Shown: piece after piece, positions 53,744 through 62,136 of the stretch | Layout of the letters: each line of letters starts with the position of its first letter | Numbering within the stretch: position 1 is the stretch's first letter | Assembly: GCF_009760925.1 (NCBI RefSeq) | Contig: NZ_VRLV01000007.1 | Location: 528,118-592,117, forward strand | From: Nonomuraea typhae | GTDB lineage: Bacteria; Actinomycetota; Actinomycetes; Streptosporangiales; Streptosporangiaceae | Length of the DNA stretch: 64,000 nt | Direction: 5' to 3' | The notes under the pieces: generated by a model | The model's input: the letters and a program-made list of their open reading frames with translations, nothing else | What the model was told of the DNA's origin: nothing | The model's database searches: none | Program-made: the position numbers and the translations under genes

Positions 53744-55158
53744 GGCCCGACCGCTGGACGCTGCGCACCCGGCTCGTCGTCTCGATCCTGGCCCTGACCA
53801 CGATCGCGCTGGTCCTGGCCAACGTCATCGGCGTCGCGCTCCTGCAGGGCATGCTCATGCGCCGCGTGGACGAGCAGCTCAGCGCCGGCAGCACCGCGAT
53901 CCAGACCCGGATCGCGCAGCCGCCGCCGGGCGACCCGCAGCTGTTCACCGCCCCCACCGGCCTGGACAAGGTGCTCGTCAAACGCATGGCCGAGGTCTCC
54001 CGCATCATGGTCTTCTCGCCGTCCGGCCGCCTCAGAGCCATGATCCCGCCGACCCAGGGCCCGAGCCCCGACATCACCGCGCTGCGCTACGACGGCCCCT
54101 ACACCGTGCCCGGCACCGAGGGCGCGGGCTGGCGCGTGCACGCCGCCCCGCTGCCCGGCGGCGAGACCGTGGTCGTCGGCACCTCCCTGGACGAGGTGGA
54201 GCAGACCAGCACCGCCCTGATCGCCATCGCCGCCACCGTCAGCATCGCGGTGCTGGTCCTGCTCGGCATGGCCGCCGACTGGCTGGTACGGCTCGGCCTG
54301 CGCCCCCTGACCCGCATGGAGAGGACCGCCGCCCACATCGCCGACGGCGACTTCGCCCGCCGGGTCCCCGACCCCGACCCGCACACCGAGTCCGGCCGCC
54401 TCGGCCTGGCCATGAACGTCATGCTCGACCGCGTCACCCACGAGATCGCCGCCAGGACCGCCTCCGAGACCAGGATGCGCCGCTTCCTGGCCGACGCCTC
54501 CCACGAGCTGCGCACCCCGCTGACCTCGGTCCGCGGCTTCGCCGAGCTGCACCGGCGCGGCGGCGGCGACACCGACGAGACCATGCGCCGCATCGAGGAC
54601 GCCGCCACCCGCATGGGCGTGCTCGTCAACGACCTGCTCACGCTGGCCCAGCTCGACGAGGAACGCCAGCTCGACCGCGGCAAGGTGGACCTGCTGGAGG
54701 TGGCGGCCGACACCATCCGCGACGCGCGGGCCCGGGTGCCGGGACGGCAGGTCAGGCTGGCCGGGCTCGATGAGACGCTGGCGCCGGTCTCGCTCGTCGG
54801 CGACGAGGCCAGGCTCCGGCAGGTCGCCGCCAACCTGGTCGCCAACGCGCTGGCCCACACCCCGGCCGAGGCCGCGGTGACCGTCCGGGTGGGCCGCGCC
54901 GCCGGTCAGGCCGTGCTGGAGGTGGCCGACACCGGGCCGGGCATCGACGCGCGGCATGTGCCGTACCTCTTCGACCGGCTCTACCGGGTCGGGCAGGGGC
55001 GCTCGCGGGCCGACGGCGGCGCGGGGCTGGGCCTGGCGATCGTGGCGGCGATCGTGCACGCGCACGACGGCAAGGTGACGCTCGACACCGCGCCCGGCGA
55101 GGGCTCGCGCTTCCGCGTATTCCTACCGGCCTCCGAGGCGGCTCCCAGCCGGCTCTGA
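53740..55158 (+). CDS. Sensor histidine kinase
   Basis: The product has 472 residues: first membrane helix (about 12-35), extracytoplasmic sensor region of about 125 residues, second helix (about 160-183), HAMP linker, DHp domain with ASHELRTPLTSV (His255), and HATPase_c with NLVANALAHTP, DTGPGID and GAGLGLAIV. GTG 53740 overlaps the regulator stop. The signal is probably an envelope stress or antimicrobial, given the exporter downstream. Confidence 0.94.
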   Translation: MRPDRWTLRTRLVVSILALTTIALVLANVIGVALLQGMLMRRVDEQLSAGSTAIQTRIAQPPPGDPQLFTAPTGLDKVLVKRMAEVSRIMVFSPSGRLRAMIPPTQGPSPDITALRYDGPYTVPGTEGAGWRVHAAPLPGGETVVVGTSLDEVEQTSTALIAIAATVSIAVLVLLGMAADWLVRLGLRPLTRMERTAAHIADGDFARRVPDPDPHTESGRLGLAMNVMLDRVTHEIAARTASETRMRRFLADASHELRTPLTSVRGFAELHRRGGGDTDETMRRIEDAATRMGVLVNDLLTLAQLDEERQLDRGKVDLLEVAADTIRDARARVPGRQVRLAGLDETLAPVSLVGDEARLRQVAANLVANALAHTPAEAAVTVRVGRAAGQAVLEVADTGPGIDARHVPYLFDRLYRVGQGRSRADGGAGLGLAIVAAIVHAHDGKVTLDTAPGEGSRFRVFLPASEAAPSRL

Positions 55159-55182
55159 GCAAGCCTGGCCAGGGTCGGTGGC

Positions 55183-55701
55183 ATGACACGAATCCTCCTC
55201 GCCGCCGGCGCGCTGGTCGCGCTGGCCGGGTGCGGGACGCAGGCGACGGTGGCCGGGGTGGCCTCCGTGGCCTCGGCCAAACCCAGCTCGAGCGCCTCGC
55301 CTTCGCCCACCGGCTCCGTCGACCCGCAGGAGCAGGGCAGGAAGTTCGCGCAGTGCATGCGCGACAACGGCATCGACCTGCCCGACCCCGAGCCGGGAGA
55401 GGGCAAGGGGATGATGGTGCTCAACCCGAAGGACGTCAACAAGGCGCAGTTCAAGAAGGCCGCCGAAGCGTGCAAGCAGTACCGGCCCTTCCGCGACCGC
55501 GCCGACATGAAGCCGGAGGACCTGGAGCGGTTGCGCGACTACGCCGCCTGCATGCGCGAGAACGGCGTCGACATGCCCGACCCCGACCCCGGCGGCGGCT
55601 TCGGCGGCAAGCGCCCGGACGTCAAGCCCGACGACCCCGCCTTCAAGAAGGCGGTCGAAGCCTGTCGCGCCAAGTTCCCGCAGCTCGGGGTCCGCAAGTG
55701 A
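55183..55701 (+). CDS. Lipoprotein with two CMRxNG cysteine repeats
   Basis: The product has 172 residues. The leader ends in LAGC (lipobox), followed by a Ser/Pro/Thr-rich linker. Two repeats of 65-residue period follow: FAQCMRDNGIDLPDPEPG with later AEACKQY, and YAACMRENGVDMPDPDPG with VEACRAK. Each carries a Cys pair about 38-39 residues apart (58/97 and 123/161), suggesting one disulfide per repeat. The function is unknown to me. The stop overlaps the next start (GTGA), so it is made together with the exporter adaptor. Confidence 0.78.
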   Translation: MTRILLAAGALVALAGCGTQATVAGVASVASAKPSSSASPSPTGSVDPQEQGRKFAQCMRDNGIDLPDPEPGEGKGMMVLNPKDVNKAQFKKAAEACKQYRPFRDRADMKPEDLERLRDYAACMRENGVDMPDPDPGGGFGGKRPDVKPDDPAFKKAVEACRAKFPQLGVRK

Positions 55702-56732
55702 AGGCGCTGCGCGCGGTCGCCTGGACGGGCGGCGCCGCTCTGCTGGCCGCCGCGGTCGCCGCGGCCGCGGTCGGCTTCGGCGGCGGCGGATCCGGTACGG
55801 CGGTGGCCGCCCGGACCCCGCCGGCCACCGCGAAGGTCACCCGCGCCACGCTGACCGAGACCAAGACCGTCGACGGTTCGCTCGGCTACGGGGCGACCGA
55901 GGCCGTCACCTCCCGCGGCCAGGGCACCATCACCTGGCTGCCCAAGGAGGGCGACACCATCACCCGCGGCAGGGCCGTCTACAGCGTGGACGCCGACCGG
56001 GTGCCGCTGCTGTACGGCTCGATGCCGCTCTACCGCACGCTCCAGGACGGCGTCGAGGGCATGGACGTCGAACTGCTGGAGCGCAACCTGGCCAAGCTCG
56101 GCTACAAGGGCTTCGACGTGGACGGCGAGTACACCTGGGCCACCCGTGAGGCGGTCGAGGACTGGCAGGACGACATCGGCGTCCCCGTCACCGGCACGGT
56201 CGAGCCCGCGGACGTGGTCGTCGCCGACGGCCCTCTGCGCGTCAACGAGCTCAAGGCCACGCTGGGCGCCGCCGCGGGCGGCCCGGTGCTCACCACGACG
56301 GGCACCACCCGCGAGGTCCTCGTCGATCTGGACGTGGCCGACCGGCATCTGGTCAAGAAGGGCATGAAGACCACGGTCGAGCTGCCCGACGGCTCCGAAG
56401 CCAAGGGCAAGATCTCCAGCGTCGGCAAGACCGCGGCCACGACCGGCGAGGGCCAGGACGCCAGTACGACCGTCGAGGTCACGGTCGCGGTCACCGGGGT
56501 GAAGGGCTTCGACACCGGTCCGGTGAAGGTCACGATCGTGGCCGGCGAACGCGCCGACGTGCTGGCCGTACCGGTCGGCGCGCTGTTCGCCCTCGCGGAG
56601 GGCGGGTACGGCGTGCAGGTCGTGGAAGGCTCCTCGACCCGTTACGCGGCCGTCGAGGCCGGCATGTTCGCCGACGGCAAGGTCGAGATCACCGGCGTGG
56701 ACGAGGGCACCACCGTGGCGGTGCCCAAGTGA
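55698..56732 (+). CDS. Periplasmic adaptor of a MacB-type exporter with peptidoglycan-binding domain
   Basis: The product has 344 residues. One N-terminal membrane helix is followed by a biotinyl-like/barrel region and a PG_binding_1 domain (about 115-160, VELLERNLAKLGYKGFDVDGEYT, AVEDWQDDIGV), then the membrane-fusion-type beta-barrel with VLVDLDVADRHLVKKGMKTTVEL and VLAVPVGALF near the end. It would link the exporter to the cell wall. GTG 55698 overlaps the lipoprotein stop, and its own stop overlaps the ATPase start. Confidence 0.87.
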   Translation: MKALRAVAWTGGAALLAAAVAAAAVGFGGGGSGTAVAARTPPATAKVTRATLTETKTVDGSLGYGATEAVTSRGQGTITWLPKEGDTITRGRAVYSVDADRVPLLYGSMPLYRTLQDGVEGMDVELLERNLAKLGYKGFDVDGEYTWATREAVEDWQDDIGVPVTGTVEPADVVVADGPLRVNELKATLGAAAGGPVLTTTGTTREVLVDLDVADRHLVKKGMKTTVELPDGSEAKGKISSVGKTAATTGEGQDASTTVEVTVAVTGVKGFDTGPVKVTIVAGERADVLAVPVGALFALAEGGYGVQVVEGSSTRYAAVEAGMFADGKVEITGVDEGTTVAVPK

Positions 56733-57382
56733 TCGCGGAACTGCACGAGGTCAGCAAGGACTACGGCGAGGTGCAGGCGCTGCGCGGCGTCACCCTCGGC
56801 ATCCGGCACGGAGAACTGCTCGGCATCGTCGGCCCGTCCGGCTCCGGCAAGTCGACCATGCTCAACATGATCGGCACCCTGGACCGGCCCTCGGGCGGCA
56901 CCGTCCGCATCGCCGGGCACGACGTCTCCCAGCTCGGCGACCGCGCGCTGTCGGCGCTGCGGGCCCAGACCATCGGCTTCGTCTTCCAGCAGTTCCACCT
57001 GGCCGCCGGGGTGCCCGCGCTGGACAACGTCGCCGACGGCCTGCTCTACTCCGGCCCCGCCCTGCGCGAACGGCGCTCGAGGGCACGGAGCGCACTGGAG
57101 CGCGTCGGCCTCGGCCACCGGCTCGACCACCGCCCCCACCAGTTGTCCGGCGGCGAACGCCAGCGGGTGGCCATCGCCCGCGCCGTCGTCGGCGACCCGG
57201 CGCTGCTGCTGGCCGACGAGCCCACCGGCAACCTCGACTCCCGCTCCGGCGCCGGCGTCATGGACCTGCTGCGCGAGCTCAACGCCGGCGGCACCACCGT
57301 GATCGTCATCACCCACGACCGCGACATCGCCGCCTCCCTGCCCCGGCAGGTCGAGATGCTCGACGGCAAGGTGATCGCATGA
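56729..57382 (+). CDS. ABC transporter ATP-binding protein (MacB/LolD type)
   Basis: The product has 217 residues. Walker A is GPSGSGKST, the signature is LSGGERQRVAIARAV, Walker B is LLLADEPTGNLD, and the H-loop is THDRD. GFVFQQFHL is the MacB/LolD Q-loop pattern. GTG 56729 overlaps the adaptor stop and the gene overlaps the permease (ATGA). Confidence 0.94.
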   Translation: MIAELHEVSKDYGEVQALRGVTLGIRHGELLGIVGPSGSGKSTMLNMIGTLDRPSGGTVRIAGHDVSQLGDRALSALRAQTIGFVFQQFHLAAGVPALDNVADGLLYSGPALRERRSRARSALERVGLGHRLDHRPHQLSGGERQRVAIARAVVGDPALLLADEPTGNLDSRSGAGVMDLLRELNAGGTTVIVITHDRDIAASLPRQVEMLDGKVIA

Positions 57383-58575
57383 GCATCCCGGCCCCCACGC
57401 GCATGCGCTCGCGCGACGTCGTCCGGGTCGGCGGCGCCGGCCTGCGGTCCAGGCCGCTGCGCGTGTTCCTGTCGGCCCTCGGCATCGCGATCGGCATCGC
57501 CGCCATGCTCGGCGTCGTCGGCATCTCCGCCTCCAGCCGGGAAGACCTCAACCGGCAGCTCGCCGCGCTCGGCACCAACCTGCTCAAGGTCTCGCCGGGC
57601 CAGACGATGTTCGGCGAGAGCTCCCACCTGCCGGCCGAGGCCGAAGGCATGATCGGGCAGATCAGCCCCGTCACCGCCGTGACGGCCATCGGCACCACCT
57701 CCGCGCACGTCTACCGCAACGAGCGCATCCCCGAAGGCCAGACCGGCAGCATCGCGGTCACCGCCACCCGCCTCGACCTCATCCAGGACGTCGGCGCCGC
57801 GCTCGTCAGTGGCTCCTGGCTCAACGCCGCCACCGAGCGGTACCCGGCCGTCGTCCTCGGCGCCAAGGCCGCCGACCGGCTCGGCGTCGTCGCGGCCGGG
57901 CCCGACCAGCGGGTGTGGCTCGGCGGGCAGTGGTTCACCGTCGTCGGCGTGCTCGGCCCCGCGCCGCTGGCCCCTGAGGTGGACACCGCCGCCCTCGTCG
58001 GCTGGCCGGTCGCCGAGCAGCGCCTGGGCTTCGACGGCTATCCCACGACCGTGTTCGCGCGGGCCCGCGAGGAGTCCGTCACCGCCGTCCGCGACGTGCT
58101 GGCCGCCACCGCCAACCCCGCGCACCCCGACGAGGTCGAGGTCTCCCGGCCCTCGGACGCGCTGGCCGCCAAGCAGGCCACGGACGCCACGCTCAACGCC
58201 CTGCTGCTGGGCCTCGGCGGCGTCGCCCTGATCGTCGGCGGCGTCGGCGTGGCCAACACCATGGTCATCTCGGTGCTGGAACGCCGGGCGGAGATCGGCC
58301 TGCGCCGTTCCCTGGGGGCCACGCGCGGGCAGATCCGGCTGCAGTTCCTCGCCGAGTCGCTGCTGCTGTCGGCCATCGGGGGCGTCGGCGGCGTCGTGCT
58401 CGGCATCGGCGTCACGTCCCTCTACGCCACGTTCCAGGGCTGGCCGTCGATCGTGCCCCTGTGGGCGATGCTCGGCGGCTTCGTGGCCACGCTGGTCATC
58501 GGCGGCATCGCCGGGTTCTATCCCGCCGTGCGGGCCGCCCGCATGTCGCCGACGGAAGCACTGGCCGCGCCGTAG
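57379..58575 (+). CDS. ABC transporter permease (MacB type)
   Basis: The product has 398 residues: one N-terminal helix (LRVFLSALGIAIGIAAMLGVVGI), a large extracytoplasmic domain (about 60-270) and three C-terminal helices with the FtsX-fold segment ERRAEIGLRRSLGATRGQIRLQF. MacB transporters act as mechanotransducers that push peptides, lipoproteins or drugs out of the envelope. It completes the two-component/lipoprotein/adaptor/ATPase/permease operon. Confidence 0.93.
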   Translation: MSIPAPTRMRSRDVVRVGGAGLRSRPLRVFLSALGIAIGIAAMLGVVGISASSREDLNRQLAALGTNLLKVSPGQTMFGESSHLPAEAEGMIGQISPVTAVTAIGTTSAHVYRNERIPEGQTGSIAVTATRLDLIQDVGAALVSGSWLNAATERYPAVVLGAKAADRLGVVAAGPDQRVWLGGQWFTVVGVLGPAPLAPEVDTAALVGWPVAEQRLGFDGYPTTVFARAREESVTAVRDVLAATANPAHPDEVEVSRPSDALAAKQATDATLNALLLGLGGVALIVGGVGVANTMVISVLERRAEIGLRRSLGATRGQIRLQFLAESLLLSAIGGVGGVVLGIGVTSLYATFQGWPSIVPLWAMLGGFVATLVIGGIAGFYPAVRAARMSPTEALAAP

Positions 58576-58628
58576 GGCGTCCGATTCCTTCAAGAGGTAC
58601 GGCGAAGCGCCCCGATAGTGTGCTTGAC

Positions 58629-59480
58629 ATGGACATTCTCCGCGATGCCGAGACGTATCTGCGGCTCCACGCCCGCCTTCTCGACCGGTACCGGTTCGAG
58701 GCGCTCTTCCGAGGCGGCGACCGGCAGCGGGTGCTGGACGTGTTGCGCACCTACCAGAACGCCGACGGCGGCTTCGGCAACGCCCTCGAGCCCGACCTGC
58801 GAGGCGCGGGGAGCCAGCCGGAGCCCGTCGAGGTCGCCTTCCACATCCTGGACGAACTCGACGCCTTCTCCGACCCGATGGTCACGGCCGCCTGCGACTA
58901 CCTCGTCACCGTGACCACCGAGGACGGCGGCGTGCCGTTCGTGCTGCCCTCCGTGCGGGAGACGCCCAGGGCGCCGTGGTGGGAGACGCCCGACAACCCG
59001 CCCGGCAACCTGGTGCCCACCGCCTCGATCGCCGGGCTGCTGCACAAGCACGGCGTCGAGCATCCTTGGCTGGGCCCGGCCACCGCCTTCACCTGGGAGG
59101 CCATCGCCCGCATCAAGGACGAGACCGCCCCCTACACGGCGCGGGCCGTGGTGGCCTTCCTCGAACTGGTGCCGGATCAGGAGCGCGCGGAGGCGGAGTA
59201 CGACCGGCTGAAGGACGTCATTCTGGCCAACGTCTCGCTCGATCCGGACGCGGCGGGGGACGCCCACTTCCCGCTGGACTTCGCGCCGTCGCCGTCGCGG
59301 CTGCCGTGGTTCGAGACCCCGGTCATCGAGCGGCACCTGGACGCGCTTGCCGGCCGGCGGCTTCCCGACGGCGGCTGGGGCATCAACTGGACGACCTGGA
59401 CGCCGGTGGTCGAGCACGAATGGGGCGGCTACCTCACCGTCGCCCGCCTCCTGACGTTGCGGGCATACGGCCGTCTCTGA
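58629..59480 (+). CDS. Terpene-cyclase/prenyltransferase-fold protein
   Basis: The product has 283 residues. LRTYQNADGGFGNALEPD and later LPDGGWGINW resemble QW-type repeats of alpha/alpha-barrel proteins related to squalene-hopene cyclases and prenyltransferases. It is too short for a full cyclase and the DxDD acid motif is not seen. The function is unknown. No ribosome site precedes ATG 58629; TAGTGT about eight bases upstream could be a -10 box of a leaderless promoter. Confidence 0.72.
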   Translation: MDILRDAETYLRLHARLLDRYRFEALFRGGDRQRVLDVLRTYQNADGGFGNALEPDLRGAGSQPEPVEVAFHILDELDAFSDPMVTAACDYLVTVTTEDGGVPFVLPSVRETPRAPWWETPDNPPGNLVPTASIAGLLHKHGVEHPWLGPATAFTWEAIARIKDETAPYTARAVVAFLELVPDQERAEAEYDRLKDVILANVSLDPDAAGDAHFPLDFAPSPSRLPWFETPVIERHLDALAGRRLPDGGWGINWTTWTPVVEHEWGGYLTVARLLTLRAYGRL

Positions 59481-59481
59481 G

Positions 59482-60213
59482 CTAGCGGATGAGGACGCTC
59501 ATCGTCACGCCGCTCAGCCGCTTGACGTCGTTGGCCAGGTGCGCCTGGTCCGCGTACCCGCTCTCGGCGGCCACCTCCGCCAGCGGGCGGCCCGCGCGGG
59601 CCAGCCTCAGGGCACGCTGGAAGCGGACGATGCGCTGGAGGATCTTGGGGGAGTAGCCGAAGCTGGCCATACTGCGCCGGTGTAGCTGCCGCTCGCTGAA
59701 CCCCAGGTCCCAGGCGACCTCGCCGACAGACCTGCCCGCTCGCAGCGCGGTGGCGATCGCCGGGGCCGCGGTGTCGGGCTCGGGCGTCTCACGCCACCTC
59801 CGCACCACCGCCTTCAGCATGGCCTGCCGTACGGCGTCGCGGCGTGCGGCCGCTTCCGGGGTCAGCTCGGCGATCCCCGGGCGCCTTTCCAGGCCGTCCT
59901 GCAGCTCGCGCAGGGGGCCGTCGAGCTGGGCGACCGGGACCCGCTGGTCGCGCAATGCCTCCAGGGACACGCCGAACGTCAGGCCCGCGGCGCCCGGGTG
60001 GAAGCGGACGCCCACGTAGACGTCGCCGGCGCGCATCGCCGTGGGCATCGGGCCGGTGTCGGGGCCGGCCACGTGCAGGCCGTCCGGGCCCCAGATCAGG
60101 TCGACGGCGGCGTCAGGGACCACGAGCTGGGTGCCGTCCTTCTCCGCCACCTGCTCCCACAGCCAGGAGACGCGACCGGCCAGCTCGGGACGCGGGGCTG
60201 TTTCTTGGTACAT
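59482..60213 (-). CDS. AraC-family transcriptional regulator
   Basis: The product has 243 residues. An N-terminal domain (MYQETAPRPELAGRVSWLWEQ, VPDAAVDLIWGPDG, VGVRFHPGAAG) matches the DUF6597-type sensor domain, and a C-terminal AraC HTH follows (SVGEVAWDLGFSERQLHRRSMASFGYSPKILQRIVRFQRAL). It ends one base from the stop of the cyclase-fold gene, so the two converge without a terminator. The effector is unknown. Confidence 0.88.
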   Translation of the reverse strand: MYQETAPRPELAGRVSWLWEQVAEKDGTQLVVPDAAVDLIWGPDGLHVAGPDTGPMPTAMRAGDVYVGVRFHPGAAGLTFGVSLEALRDQRVPVAQLDGPLRELQDGLERRPGIAELTPEAAARRDAVRQAMLKAVVRRWRETPEPDTAAPAIATALRAGRSVGEVAWDLGFSERQLHRRSMASFGYSPKILQRIVRFQRALRLARAGRPLAEVAAESGYADQAHLANDVKRLSGVTMSVLIR

Positions 60214-60255
60214 GGTCTTTTTCTCAACATTCCTCTCGCATGCTGTCTTCCCCTT

Positions 60256-60346
60256 TCTAGGTGCGCCTTCTACGTGCGCCTTCTAGGTGCGCCTTCTAGG
60301 TGCGCCTTCTAGGTGCGCTTTCCAGGTGCGCTTTCTAGGTGCGCGA
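60256..60346. repeat. Seven tandem 13-bp repeats
   Basis: The unit TCTAGGTGCGCCT is repeated seven times without spacers (60256, 60269, 60282, 60295, 60308, 60321, 60334), with G-to-C, C-to-T or T-to-C changes in some units. The array lies about 45 bases upstream of the AraC-type regulator start and directly beside a 15-bp inverted repeat. It is not in a plausible gene. The 13-bp period does not match DNA helical pitch. Confidence 0.92.
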
Positions 60347-60385
60347 CCACCCCGCCCGGGAGTGACCTGGTCCCGGGCGGGGTGG
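60347..60385. terminator. Large GC hairpin next to the tandem repeats
   Basis: CCACCCCGCCCGGGA and TCCCGGGCGGGGTGG are perfectly complementary over 15 bp with a nine-base loop. No T-tract follows on either strand. It may terminate the small-gene transcript arriving from the right. Confidence 0.65.
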
Positions 60386-60449
60386 CGCAACCGTCGGTGC
60401 CGTCCCGCGTCACGGAGGTAGATCGCATCGCGGGCGGCACCAGGGAAGA

Positions 60450-60491
60450 CCGTCCCGCCCGCGAGTGAGAGCTTCTCAGCGGGCGGGACGG
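60450..60491. terminator. Second GC hairpin downstream of the small-gene cluster
   Basis: CCGTCCCGCCCGC and GCGGGCGGGACGG form a perfect 13-bp stem; the loop contains a smaller TGAGA/TCTCA stem. It lies about 120 bases past the stop of the 51-residue gene. Bases 60214-60613 otherwise hold only the tandem repeats and hairpins listed. Confidence 0.62.
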
Positions 60492-60613
60492 CAAGCGCGT
60501 GTCCCTCGGATGGCCCCCCAGCATCGACCGGGGACACGCGGTCCGCCTCCACATCCGCCTTCCGACCGGCGCGGTATCGGAAGTGCCCAGGGATGGGAGC
60601 GGACGTTCGGGAT

Positions 60614-60769
60614 TCAGAGAAGTCGCATCGAACCGTCGAGGAAGGCGACGGCGAACGTGGTGACGATCAAGGTGATGAGCAGGCTGAGCATCCTGGCCGG
60701 GAAGGTGTCGTCGACGCCGGAGAGGGTGCGCTCGCAGTCGTCGAGCAACGCCCGCTTGCATCGGGTCAT
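60614..60769 (-). CDS. 51-residue single-pass membrane protein
   Basis: ATG 60769 overlaps the stop of the upstream 114-residue gene in ATGA, a strong sign of a real, translationally coupled gene. The product starts MTRCKRALLDDCERTLSG and ends with one membrane helix, MLSLLITLIVTTFAVAFLDG, plus a short tail. It is well below usual gene-calling limits. The function is unknown. Confidence 0.62.
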   Translation of the reverse strand: MTRCKRALLDDCERTLSGVDDTFPARMLSLLITLIVTTFAVAFLDGSMRLL

Positions 60770-61110
60770 CGGGAACCGGCCTTCGGCGGGTTGATCAGGT
60801 GGACCGAGCCGGCCTGCCAGATCGTGGTCTCGCCGGCCTCGGTTCGTAAGAGGTCGTGGCCGTGGGCGTTCTGGCGCTCGCGGGCCTGGTGCTCGAGCTG
60901 TCCGTGGATGGCTTCGAGGTCGGACTTCCAGAAGACGGCCGCGGTGGCGAGCCGCTCGGCGACGATGATGGCCTCGCGAACCGCGGTGACGTCGTTCCTG
61001 GAGACCGGCAGCCGCTGGTTGCCGATGGTGAGGACGGCCTCGGTGCCGCTCACCCGGTGGTAGATCCGGTCGGCGGTGAGCCTGGCCTGGTCGACGTAGA
61101 CGGAGTTCAC
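60766..61110 (-). CDS. 114-residue protein of unknown function
   Basis: GTG 61110 has GGAGGG a few bases upstream. The sequence begins MNSVYVDQARLTADRIYHRVSG, with a beta-rich first half (GTEAVLTIGNQRLPVSRND) and a helical, charged second half (EAIHGQLEHQARERQNAHGHD). I do not recognise a family. It is coupled to the 51-residue membrane protein gene and follows an excisionase-like HTH gene by 47 bases. Confidence 0.65.
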   Translation of the reverse strand: MNSVYVDQARLTADRIYHRVSGTEAVLTIGNQRLPVSRNDVTAVREAIIVAERLATAAVFWKSDLEAIHGQLEHQARERQNAHGHDLLRTEAGETTIWQAGSVHLINPPKAGSR

Positions 61111-61157
61111 ACGGCCCTCCAGCTGTTCATGGTTATCCCTTCACGGTGGTGATTCCT

Positions 61158-61361
61158 TCATGCGGAACGGCTGCTGCCCGGATCCAGAAGGGCCAGCACC
61201 GACTGGCGGTGCACCCGTCGCAGACCGCGGATCTTGACGGACTCCAGTTCGCCGGTGCGGATCATCTCCTCCACCGTCCGTCGGCTCAGCCGGAGCAGAT
61301 GCATGACCTCCGGAATCGTGTGAATCAGAGGCCCCTCATCTGGTGCGGTTCGCTGAGGCAT
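61158..61361 (-). CDS. Excisionase-family helix-turn-helix protein
   Basis: The product has 67 residues from ATG 61361. IHTIPEVMHLLRLSRRTVEEMIRTGELESVKIRGLRRVHRQSVLALL is the MerR-like winged HTH used in excisionases and small DNA-binding partners. No integrase is nearby, so it probably acts as a regulator. There is no ribosome site before the ATG; GTG 61379 is an alternative start. Confidence 0.8.
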   Translation of the reverse strand: MPQRTAPDEGPLIHTIPEVMHLLRLSRRTVEEMIRTGELESVKIRGLRRVHRQSVLALLDPGSSRSA

Positions 61362-61372
61362 GTCGCAGACGA

Positions 61373-61505
61373 TACGCACTTCTACGCGTCTTGCGCAAGT
61401 CTTACGCGTATTTCTTGGCTTGGGCTTGAGCTGCAGTTTCAGTGGTGTGGCCGGGAAATGGAGGCCCTGATACGCGAGAGTCCGCTACAGTCCGCGTATA
61501 TACGC
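61373..61505. promoter_or_regulatory. Array of TACGC sites between two HTH genes
   Basis: TACGC occurs at 61373, 61383, 61403, 61471 and 61501, and inverted at 61494. The first three starts are spaced 10 and 20 bases, on one face of the helix. TACGCGTA (61403-61410) and GCGTATATACGC (61494-61505) are palindromes. The array sits between the divergent excisionase-like and XRE-type genes, so one of these proteins probably binds it. Confidence 0.55.
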
Positions 61506-61531
61506 ACGCGACTTGTAGCTGGAGGGCTTCC

Positions 61532-62020
61532 ATGACGGAGCACCCGGGCCTCCCGCCGGAGGCGGCCCTGATCCGTGAGCGACGTGAGCAGATGCTGCCC
61601 AGGATGTCGATCAGGAAGGCGGCCGCTCGTGCCGCCATGAGCGAGGCCGCGTGGCGGCACATCGAGAACGGGCGGTACGTCGGGCCGGCCGACAAGATCG
61701 CGCTGATGGCTCGCGAGGTGGGGGTGACGCCCGGCGAGCTCGACGCGCTCGGCCGTGGGGACGCGGCGCGGCTGCTGAGAGGCGATGTGCGGCAGCGGGC
61801 GGCCGACGAGCCCGCCATGGCCGACCTGGACTCGGGGGCGACCTCCGAGGCGCTGCTTCAGATGATCCTCCAGGGCCTGGACGAGATCCGCCGGGCGCCC
61901 GCGCTGAGCGAGGAGCAGAAGAAGGCCCTCGAACGGTCGCTGATCCGGTCGGTGATGTCGGTGTTCCACGGCCAGATGGAGCACATCAAGACCGCCATCG
62001 AGATCGCCCGCCACGATTAA
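61532..62020 (+). CDS. XRE-like helix-turn-helix regulator
   Basis: The product has 162 residues. ALIRERREQMLPRMSIRKAAARAAMSEAAWRHIENGRYVGP is an XRE-type HTH (about 12-70), and the remainder is helical and charged (SEEQKKALERSLIRSVMSVFHGQ). GGAGGG lies five bases before ATG 61532. A variable-site array lies upstream and a small membrane-protein gene 116 bases downstream. Confidence 0.82.
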   Translation: MTEHPGLPPEAALIRERREQMLPRMSIRKAAARAAMSEAAWRHIENGRYVGPADKIALMAREVGVTPGELDALGRGDAARLLRGDVRQRAADEPAMADLDSGATSEALLQMILQGLDEIRRAPALSEEQKKALERSLIRSVMSVFHGQMEHIKTAIEIARHD

Positions 62021-62136
62021 CTCGTTGGGTATTTGTAAGCGGTTCTCCCATTGGCCCCGAAAAGTCAGGAAATAACATACTTTGATCTTCCCGATCACCC
62101 GTTGGGGGTGGTGTATTCCTTCTTGGGAGGAGAACC

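Noticed and set aside
60256..60346. Tandem repeats as a CRISPR array
   Set aside because: The 13-bp units abut directly without spacers and no cas gene is present.
60593..61063. Plus-strand frame over the 51- and 114-residue genes
   Set aside because: The minus-strand genes have ribosome sites, ATGA coupling and sensible proteins; the plus-strand product is low-complexity.
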